NCBI GenBank assembly: GCA_020445245.1
Contig: JAGRHB010000040.1
Span: 1 to 10,304 of the forward strand
Direction: 5' to 3'
Source: Gammaproteobacteria bacterium
Lineage (GTDB): Bacteria; Pseudomonadota; Gammaproteobacteria; Chromatiales; Sedimenticolaceae
DNA length: 10,304 nt
In this document: piece by piece, positions 1 through 5,504 of the stretch
Layout of the letters: each line of letters opens with the position of its first letter
Position numbering within the stretch: the stretch's first letter is position 1
Made by a program: the position numbers and the translations under genes
The notes under the pieces: generated by a model
The model's input: only the letters and a program-made list of their open reading frames with translations
The model's database searches: none
What the model was told of the DNA's origin: nothing

Positions 1-1632
1 CGGCTCGAGCCGAAGGCAATCGAGGTGCTGGTTTACCTGGCTTCGCGTCCCGGCGAGGTCGTTTCGCGTGACGATCTGGAACGGATTGTGTGGCATGGCG
101 CGATCGTTGGGTATGACGCCGTCACCAGCACTGTGATCAAGCTGCGCAAGGCGTTGGGTGATAGCGCGCGCGAGCCGCGATATATCGCCACTATCCCGAA
201 ACGGGGTTATCAGTTGATTGCCTCAGTGGAGCATCCGGCGGCCGGACAGGTGGCACCTCGCACGGTGACCGGCGATCCGGCCACCAAGGTGATATCAACG
301 GTTTCCGGCCGCTCTGTACTGCCGCGGTTGGTACTGGCCGCTGTTCTGCTCTGCCTGGCCGCGGGGCTGTTGTGGTTCTTCGTGCCTGCGACGATGCGAA
401 CCGACAAACAGGCAATGGACAGCGGATCCCTGCAGCTCACAAGCACCGAGCCGCCGACCATCGTCGTGCTGCCATTCGATAACCTCAGTGAACCGCCACT
501 GAATGATTCGTTTACTGACGGCATCACGGAAGACATCATCACCGATCTTTCCGGCGTCTCCAACCTCCTGGTAATCGCCAGCAATACCTCGTTTACATTC
601 AAGGGAAAACAGGTATCCACGCGCGCGCTTGCCGAAGAACTGCGCGTGGATTTCGTGCTGGAGGGCAGCATTCGTCGACACGGAAACTCTGTGCGGGTGA
701 ATGCCCAACTGGTCGACGCGAAGACAGGACTCCAGCAGTGGGCCAAACGTTACGATCGGGAGGTCACCGAGGTATTCGAGGTGCAGGATGAAGTGACCAG
801 GAGCATTGTCGATGCACTGGCCATCAACCTGTCGCCGCAGGAGGCTGAGCGTCTGACACGTCGGACGACCAATAGCCTTGTCGCCTACGACCAGTTCCAG
901 GAGGGGCAGCGCCTTTCCAAGATCAGCACGCGGGAAACCAATCAGCAGGCGCAGGCGGCATATCGAAAGGCGATCGCGGCGGACCCGGGCTATGGCCGTG
1001 CCTATGGTGCCCTGGGTTATTCACTCGCCTATAACTATCGCCGCGGCTGGACGGACTCCCCGACACAAATGATAGATCTGGCACTCGAGTTGGCGCAGAA
1101 GGCCGTGGAACTCGACAACTCAATTCCGCAGACCCACTGGTCGCTCGGCTATGTGCACCTGATGCGCAAAGAATACGACACGGCCGAGTCGGCGGTCGCC
1201 AGTGCCGTGGCCATAGCGCCAAACTATGCCGATGGATACGGTCTGCTGGCCTTGATCAAGAACGCACTGGGTGAGCCGGAGTCGGCCATCACCTTGATAA
1301 AAAAAGGCATGCAACTCAACCCCTATTACACATGGGACTACCCCTACAACCTGGGCCGGGCCTACTACACGCTTGGTCGCATTGAAGAGGCCATCGAGAC
1401 GCTGGAAGATGCGCGGAGCCGCAATCCGAATGCGATGCCTGTAAGGCTGCATCTCGCCGCCAGTTATGCCCGTGCTGGCCGACTGGGTGACGCGCAGTGG
1501 GAGGTGGAGGAGATCCGAGCCTTTAGTCCCGCGGAAACCATCAGCCTTCTCAAGGCCGCTCACCCAATCAAAGACGAGGAGCGCATGCGTACCTTGATTG
1601 AAGATCTTCGTAAAGCCGGCATGCCCGAGTAA
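1..1632 (+). CDS. CadC-like winged-helix regulator with TolB-like and TPR domains (5' partial)
   Basis: The frame is open from base 1, so the true start and the first part of the DNA-binding domain lie outside the window. Bases 1-230 encode most of an OmpR/CadC-type winged helix, including a recognition-helix region (TSTVIKLRKALGD) and the closing hairpin (YIATIPKRGYQL). A linker leads to one hydrophobic helix at about 328-384. Next comes a TolB-N/FlgO-like domain at about 463-830, recognisable from IVVLPFDNLS, DGITEDI and LEGSIRR. Several TPR units fill about 940-1540 (for example AYRKAIAADPGYGRAYGALG and NLGRAYYTLGRIEEAIETLE). The layout is that of membrane-anchored one-component regulators: cytoplasmic DNA binding with a periplasmic sensing or protein-binding part. 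The target genes and signal cannot be read from the sequence. It converges on yaeQ with a 31-base gap. The domain calls are firm; the regulatory role is inferred from the family. Confidence 0.9.
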   Translation, partial: RLEPKAIEVLVYLASRPGEVVSRDDLERIVWHGAIVGYDAVTSTVIKLRKALGDSAREPRYIATIPKRGYQLIASVEHPAAGQVAPRTVTGDPATKVISTVSGRSVLPRLVLAAVLLCLAAGLLWFFVPATMRTDKQAMDSGSLQLTSTEPPTIVVLPFDNLSEPPLNDSFTDGITEDIITDLSGVSNLLVIASNTSFTFKGKQVSTRALAEELRVDFVLEGSIRRHGNSVRVNAQLVDAKTGLQQWAKRYDREVTEVFEVQDEVTRSIVDALAINLSPQEAERLTRRTTNSLVAYDQFQEGQRLSKISTRETNQQAQAAYRKAIAADPGYGRAYGALGYSLAYNYRRGWTDSPTQMIDLALELAQKAVELDNSIPQTHWSLGYVHLMRKEYDTAESAVASAVAIAPNYADGYGLLALIKNALGEPESAITLIKKGMQLNPYYTWDYPYNLGRAYYTLGRIEEAIETLEDARSRNPNAMPVRLHLAASYARAGRLGDAQWEVEEIRAFSPAETISLLKAAHPIKDEERMRTLIEDLRKAGMPE

Positions 1633-1650
1633 CTCATGTGGCTCCGGCTT
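1613..1650. terminator. Possible bidirectional terminator between convergent genes
   Basis: AAGCCGG (1613-1619) and CCGGCTT (1644-1650) form a perfect 7-bp inverted repeat. Inside it is a smaller GAG-TAA-CTC hairpin. It straddles the stop codon of the regulator gene and lies just outside the stop of yaeQ, where a shared terminator would be expected. No T-run follows on either strand and the loop is long, so this is a weak call. Confidence 0.25.
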
Positions 1651-1663
1651 CAATTCGGTGCTG

Positions 1664-2200
1664 TCACCGCAATTGCTCGAGCGTGAACTGAATACTGGTG
1701 TTGTCATCGGACAACCAGATCTCGCCTTCTTGTACGGTGCATTGCAGATCCATGTTGCGCTGGGCAAGGGATGCAAGCTGCTCGCTGGTGCCTTCAGGCA
1801 GCTTGAAGACTGACAGGTGGGCGAAGCGTTCGAGTTTTGCCGAGATCTGTTTCCACCAGACGCTGGCCGAACGATGCTGGAAGCAATAGACGATGACCCT
1901 CTCGGATCTTGCGCAGCCCTTCCTGATCCGCTTTTCGTCGGGTTGCCCCGTTTCCACCCAGAGCGTGATATCGCCGTTGAGCGAGTGCTGCCACAGATCG
2001 GGCTCGTCATCCTGACTGAGCCCGCGGGTGAATCGCAGATGCTCATCTGCGTTGAGCGCGAAAGCCAGCAGGCGCACCATCATGCGCTCGTCCGTCTCGG
2101 ATGGATGGCGGGCGAGCGTCAGGTTGTGGGTCTGATAGTGGCCGCGGTCCAGGTCGGATACCTGCAGCGCACATCGAAAGATCGTCGAGTTCAGTGCCAT
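1664..2200 (-). CDS. yaeQ: YaeQ family protein
   Basis: The product is 178 residues, the usual length for YaeQ. Recognisable family segments are the N-terminus MALNSTIF, RHPSETDERMMVRLLAFAL at residues 31-49, EPDLW at 66-70, WVETGQPDEKR at 81-91 and the C-terminal NMDLQCTVQ. The open frame extends upstream to 2293, but the family begins at MALNSTIF, so I place the start at 2200. The upstream extension is Arg-rich and unlike the family. No convincing Shine-Dalgarno sequence precedes this ATG. YaeQ proteins have a variant PD-(D/E)XK nuclease-like fold. E. coli yaeQ was once linked to suppression of rfaH defects, but the biochemical role remains unclear. It is a single leftward gene, divergent from the exosortase unit and convergent with the regulator. 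Confidence 0.93.
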   Translation of the reverse strand: MALNSTIFRCALQVSDLDRGHYQTHNLTLARHPSETDERMMVRLLAFALNADEHLRFTRGLSQDDEPDLWQHSLNGDITLWVETGQPDEKRIRKGCARSERVIVYCFQHRSASVWWKQISAKLERFAHLSVFKLPEGTSEQLASLAQRNMDLQCTVQEGEIWLSDDNTSIQFTLEQLR

Positions 2201-2380
2201 GTGTGGTTGTTGAATCCGGTTGTCGCGCCGCGCCTGCCTCGGCAATCCTCTCATTCTCGCCTTAACGACTGGATCCGTGGCCGCCCGTTTCATGGGGGGG
2301 CTTGTTTCGTCCTGTGCCCCCGTTTTCTGATGTCGGCTTTCTTTACAGGGAATGGTGCGCTGGTCGCGTGACGACAGCGT

Positions 2381-2403
2381 AACATGTGATTATTTAACAT
2401 GTT
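2381..2403. promoter_or_regulatory. Duplicated AACATGT element in the divergent upstream region
   Basis: The 295 bases between yaeQ (start 2200) and the small secreted protein (start 2496) hold no gene I can support. They should contain the promoters of both. The clearest structure is AACATGT at 2381-2387 repeated at 2396-2402, a 15-base offset. Each copy centres on the palindrome ACATGT, and both sit in an AT-rich patch that stands out from the GC-rich surroundings. The second copy overlaps a poor -10-like TAACAT (2395-2400) with ACGACA (2371-2376) as a possible -35. This fits an operator overlapping a rightward promoter, but the promoter assignment is speculative. Confidence 0.3.
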
Positions 2404-2495
2404 TTCATTCGCGGCCCCGATATTGCCTGGTTGTCCCGTCAAACGCCATGTCCCGACCATTGGGGCGCCGGCAACCACCCGCGGGAGAATCGCGA

Positions 2496-2738
2496 ATGAC
2501 CATGAAATATCTGGCTGTGACGACGTTACTTGTGTGTGTGGCCGCGCCAGCGATGGCATCGCAGCCCCTCGGTTCCCGGCTGGCGGTAGACCTGGGCGGC
2601 GTCATGGGCACGGCGGTGGGGAGTTTGTTGCCCGCGTCCCTGGGTGGCGCCCTGCCGGTCGGGATCGGTGGTGTCGCGGCGATCGCGGCCCTGACCCTGA
2701 TCGCCGGTATCCAGTTGGTCAAACGCAAAAGGAAGTAG
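2496..2738 (+). CDS. Small secreted Gly-rich protein, candidate exosortase substrate
   Basis: The product is 80 residues. The ATG at 2496 has GGGAG at 2483-2487 with 8-base spacing. An alternative ATG two codons later (2502) would also work. Residues 1-21 form a signal peptide ending in AMA, with cleavage expected before S22. Residues 22-51 are Gly-rich and contain LPASLGG, followed at 53-59 by LPVGIGG, a near-repeat of the same unit. A hydrophobic helix spans about 57-75 and the protein ends in KRKRK. Signal peptide plus C-terminal helix plus basic tail is the tripartite layout of PEP-CTERM-type sorting substrates. The canonical Pro-Glu-Pro motif is absent. The exosortase fusion gene begins 45 bases downstream, which supports a dedicated substrate. 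It could instead be a simple small membrane protein. I recognise no family. Confidence 0.75.
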   Translation: MTMKYLAVTTLLVCVAAPAMASQPLGSRLAVDLGGVMGTAVGSLLPASLGGALPVGIGGVAAIAALTLIAGIQLVKRKRK

Positions 2739-2783
2739 TGCACGACCGCCGGCCGTCCCGCGGCGCACGCGTCTGCATCCGCA

Positions 2784-5135
2784 ATGGAATCCTATAGCCT
2801 GAGTACTGCCGCGGTGGCAGGCGTGGTGGCTGTGCTGCTCCTGCTGGAGTGGGTGTCGCCGTGGCGCCGGGCCGCCAACCGGATCGAGCACCGCTGGCTG
2901 ACCAACATCGGTCTGATGCTGCTTGGCGGTATTCTGGTTACGGCCGTTTTTCCGTTCAGTGCGGAGCAGGCGGCCGCGGGCATCCGCGACGGCTGGATCG
3001 CGCAATGGCAGCTGCCACCGCTGCTGGAGGCACTGCTGGTGTTTCTGCTGCTCGATGCCTGGCGTTACTGGGAACATCGCATCTATCACGAAGTCCCCAT
3101 GCTGTGGCGGGTCCATCTGGTGCATCACAGTGATACGGCCCTGGACATCACCACCGCCGAAAGGCACCACCCGCTGGAGGCCATGCTCGCCGTCTGCACC
3201 ACCTTGCTGCTGGTATTCGCGCTTGGTTTCTCGGCACAGGCACTGGCGTTCTACGTTACCTTGGCGACCCTGTCCGCGCTGTTCACGCACGCCAACATCG
3301 TGTTGCCGGAAAATGTCGATCGACTATTGCGGCTTTGGCTCGTCACGCCCGCGGTACATGCCATCCATCACTCGGACCTGCAGCCTCAGACCGACAGCAA
3401 CTACGGCGGGGTGCTGACAGTGTGGGATCGGTTGTTCGGCACCTATACAGATCCCGCCGATGCGCGGATTCCCCATTTCGGCCTGCAGTATTTCCATCGA
3501 CCCCTGGATACGGCGCTCGCACCGGTGCTGCTGCAACCGTTCGAGTATCGTCGCGGCATGTCTTACCCGGCACGCGACGACGCTTGTGAGGCGCAGCCCG
3601 TGCCCGCCATCCGCCTCGGCGATGCGTGGAAACAGGCCCTGTGGCATTCGTTTATCGGCCTGGTGCTTGCGATGCTCGCGCTCTGGCCCACCATGCTCGA
3701 CCTCGCCGGGATATGGGCCAATTCCGAGGCCTACCAGTACGCCTGGCTGGTGATACCCATGTTCGTGTATGCGGTTGCCTGGTATCACCGCGACTGGATC
3801 CTGGCGATGACACCGCGTCCTGATGGAACAGGCCTGATGGTGATCGCGGTTGCGGTGGTTTGCTGGGGTCTCGCCTATGTCGTCGACATCCGCGTCGGGC
3901 AGCATCTGGCGCTGGTCTTCGTGCTGCAGGGTATAGCACTAAGTGCGCTTGGTTGGACCACCTACCGACGGCTTCTGCCCATGATGGCGATGCTGTTCAT
4001 GCTGGTTCCCAGTGGTGACATACTGCAGCCGGTGCTGCGGGACCTGACGGTGAAGTGGATCGAATGGTTCGCCCTGGCGCTGGATCTGCCGCACCGTATT
4101 GACGGTTTCATGGTCTACATCGGTGAGCATCGCTACGTCGTGGTCGACGCCTGCTCGGGGTTGACCTTCGTCACTCTGGGCGGATTCCTGGCCTACAGTT
4201 TCGGCATTTTGATGTTCCGCTCGTTCGGCAGGGTGTTGCTGATGGCCGCGATGGGTGCAGTCATCGGTGTCTTGACCAATGCGCTGCGCGTGTGGCTGAT
4301 CGTCGGCATCGATCATTTGCAGGGCTCGCAGATGGATATGGCGGCGCACCAGGACCTGCAATGGCTGGCGCTGTTCGCCGGTATTGGGTTGCTTTTCTTC
4401 CTGACTTTGAAGTTGGCACCGAGGGGTCAAAGGTCGGGGCTGGCGTCGGTGCCGCAGCCCCCGTCCGTCGTTGGTCGGCGCATCACCCGGTTTGCGCCTT
4501 CGCTGGCGGGCCTGATGGTATTGCTGGTGATTGTCCCGGTGCAGAACCTGGCTGCCCGCGCCGACAGCGATACCGGCGATCTGTTGCACGATCTGCAACG
4601 CCTCCATCCCGGGAGCGAATGGCCGGTTGAACAGGGGGCGCAGCTGAAACGAATGCTGGTGATTCCGCACGACCACAACATGGACATCGTCCTGGTCGAC
4701 ACCGAAGGGGGTCGCGGCCGGGTGGATGAATCCCTCCTCGATCCTGACGGCAGCGGTGAATGGCGGCACGCGTCCAGCGCCCGCTATCGTGAGTGCCTGC
4801 CGCAGGAGTGCTTTGGATTCGTACATAAGACATGGCGGCGCAAGGGTTCGGATGACGCTCGCCACGCACTGTATGTCTACTACGTCGGCGATACCGTTAC
4901 CGATTCACCGCTGGTCTACCGACTGACCGCCGGCTGGCGGCGGCTCATGGGGTCGGCACAGCGCAGTGGCCTTATCGGCTTCAGGTTGCGCGGTGACCTG
5001 CCTGCGGAGCCGCTTCTGGCGCAGACACTTGGACAGCTCATGGCCGAGCTGCAGCAGGTGGGGCGGGGCGATACAGTGAGGCCAGACTTCCGGTACGGCG
5101 TCCCGGGCCTGGTCGTCCCCGTCGCTTCGAGGTAA
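2784..5135 (+). CDS. Fatty acid hydroxylase/sterol desaturase-exosortase-EpsI fusion protein
   Basis: The product is a 783-residue polytopic membrane protein with three parts. Residues 1-260 are a fatty acid hydroxylase/sterol desaturase-type domain with three His boxes: HRIYH (98-102), HLVHH (111-115) and HAIHH (192-196). These are followed by the family's NYGG and WDRLFGTY, and they predict a di-iron membrane oxygenase. Residues about 285-545 are an exosortase with multiple helices, ACSGL containing nucleophile C457, NALR containing R502, and H522 aligning with the third catalytic residue of XrtA/EpsH. Residues about 570-770 have a membrane helix and then an EpsI-like (DUF3485-type) soluble part containing YVYYVGD. 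Exosortases cleave C-terminal sorting signals of exported proteins, usually linked to exopolysaccharide. Exosortase-EpsI fusions are known (XrtD type); the N-terminal oxygenase is unusual. No strong Shine-Dalgarno precedes 2784, and no alternative start exists upstream in frame. The domain calls are firm except EpsI, which is moderate. Confidence 0.9.
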   Translation: MESYSLSTAAVAGVVAVLLLLEWVSPWRRAANRIEHRWLTNIGLMLLGGILVTAVFPFSAEQAAAGIRDGWIAQWQLPPLLEALLVFLLLDAWRYWEHRIYHEVPMLWRVHLVHHSDTALDITTAERHHPLEAMLAVCTTLLLVFALGFSAQALAFYVTLATLSALFTHANIVLPENVDRLLRLWLVTPAVHAIHHSDLQPQTDSNYGGVLTVWDRLFGTYTDPADARIPHFGLQYFHRPLDTALAPVLLQPFEYRRGMSYPARDDACEAQPVPAIRLGDAWKQALWHSFIGLVLAMLALWPTMLDLAGIWANSEAYQYAWLVIPMFVYAVAWYHRDWILAMTPRPDGTGLMVIAVAVVCWGLAYVVDIRVGQHLALVFVLQGIALSALGWTTYRRLLPMMAMLFMLVPSGDILQPVLRDLTVKWIEWFALALDLPHRIDGFMVYIGEHRYVVVDACSGLTFVTLGGFLAYSFGILMFRSFGRVLLMAAMGAVIGVLTNALRVWLIVGIDHLQGSQMDMAAHQDLQWLALFAGIGLLFFLTLKLAPRGQRSGLASVPQPPSVVGRRITRFAPSLAGLMVLLVIVPVQNLAARADSDTGDLLHDLQRLHPGSEWPVEQGAQLKRMLVIPHDHNMDIVLVDTEGGRGRVDESLLDPDGSGEWRHASSARYRECLPQECFGFVHKTWRRKGSDDARHALYVYYVGDTVTDSPLVYRLTAGWRRLMGSAQRSGLIGFRLRGDLPAEPLLAQTLGQLMAELQQVGRGDTVRPDFRYGVPGLVVPVASR

Positions 5136-5146
5136 GTCTCCGCGCA

Positions 5147-5162
5147 GTGCATGCACATGCAC
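5147..5162. repeat. 10-bp perfect palindrome overlapping a tandem ATGCAC
   Basis: GTGCATGCAC (5147-5156) is a perfect palindrome, and ATGCAC is repeated in tandem at 5151-5156 and 5157-5162. It lies 11 bases after the exosortase stop codon. It could be a protein-binding site, or chance. Confidence 0.35.
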
Positions 5163-5196
5163 CACCCCGGTACGCGTCGCTGCAATACGGATCACG

Positions 5197-5217
5197 CCAA
5201 CGGGGCGGCGCCGTTGG
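5197..5217 (+). other. Stem-loop downstream of the exosortase fusion gene
   Basis: CCAACGG (5197-5203) and CCGTTGG (5211-5217) form a perfect 7-bp stem with a 7-base GC-rich loop, 61 bases after the stop codon of the fusion gene. No T-run follows, so it is not a standard intrinsic terminator. It may stabilise the 3' end of the transcript or assist termination. Confidence 0.35.
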
Positions 5218-5383
5218 GCTGCATACCTTGCGAAGGTTCTACCAGGCCTGTGCAGTTTCGCCAAAGGGTATTGCGGATATAGCACATTGCAACATCGGTG
5301 CTTTGCATTCCTGTCGGCTTGATGTTTCCCAATCCGGCAACTAGAACTACGTCAACGAGACAACGCAACTGTGCCGGCCATGT

Positions 5384-5433
5384 GAACCGCGCGTAGACGC
5401 TGGTTCGCAGGAAACATGCGTTGTTTTTTGTTG
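5384..5433 (+). terminator. Tandem stem-loops followed by a T-rich tract (terminator or attenuator candidate)
   Basis: GAACC-GCG (5384-5391) pairs with CGC-T-GGTTC (5398-5406), giving an 8-bp stem with one bulged T and a 6-base loop. It is followed by CGCA (5406-5409) pairing with TGCG (5417-5420). The second stem runs straight into a T-rich tract at 5421-5432 containing six consecutive T. This could end readthrough from the exosortase unit or act as an attenuator in the heme operon leader. The second stem is only 4 bp and shares base 5406 with the first, so efficiency is uncertain. Confidence 0.35.
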
Positions 5434-5462
5434 ACCTAAAGGGAACGCAGACTCCCGGAGGA

Positions 5463-5489
5463 CGGCTGCCAGGCAGTGCCTGACCGCCG
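5463..5489 (+). promoter_or_regulatory. Hairpin immediately upstream of the cytochrome gene's ribosome-binding site
   Basis: CGGC (5463-5466) pairs with GCCG (5486-5489), and CAGGC (5470-5474) pairs with GCCTG (5478-5482). A symmetric 3x3 internal loop separates the stems and the terminal loop is AGT. As DNA, the core CAGGCA-G-TGCCTG is a 13-bp palindrome. It ends three bases before AGGAGG (5493-5498), so it could be an operator or an mRNA structure affecting translation or stability. Confidence 0.45.
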
Positions 5490-5504
5490 AAGAGGAGGAT
5501 CGAA

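Larger units (their letters stand above)
5136..5504. other. Intergenic leader region upstream of the heme operon
   Basis: These 369 bases contain no gene I can support. A 65-codon frame at 5147-5344 has no Shine-Dalgarno and no protein-like pattern. The region carries a palindrome at 5147-5156, an isolated hairpin at 5197-5217, two adjacent stem-loops before a T-rich tract (5384-5433) and a hairpin just before the ribosome-binding site of the cytochrome gene (5463-5489). The heme operon promoter must lie here or further upstream. The best -10-like word I found is TATAGC at 5278-5283, without a good -35. Confidence 0.6.

Noticed and set aside
2201..2293. N-terminal extension of YaeQ to an upstream ATG at 2293.
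   Set aside because: The extension is Arg-rich and unlike the family, which starts at MALNSTIF (2200).
2278..2305. GCCGCCC/GGGGGGC inverted repeat as a terminator.
   Set aside because: It has a central G-G mismatch, only a weak T-rich follow-up, and no rightward gene ends upstream of it.
2736..2783. The small secreted protein and the exosortase fusion are in the same frame, separated by one TAG and 15 sense codons, suggesting amber readthrough.
   Set aside because: Fifteen stop-free codons are unremarkable in GC-rich DNA. The fusion has its own ATG, and there is no visible readthrough context. Chance is the simpler explanation.
3939..4865. 308-codon leftward open frame opposite the exosortase fusion.
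   Set aside because: It is a His/Gln-rich composition artefact of the opposite strand of membrane-protein codons, with no recognisable motifs.
5147..5344. 65-codon rightward frame in the intergenic region as a small gene.
   Set aside because: It has no Shine-Dalgarno, no signal peptide or domain pattern, and it overlaps the palindrome and hairpin.
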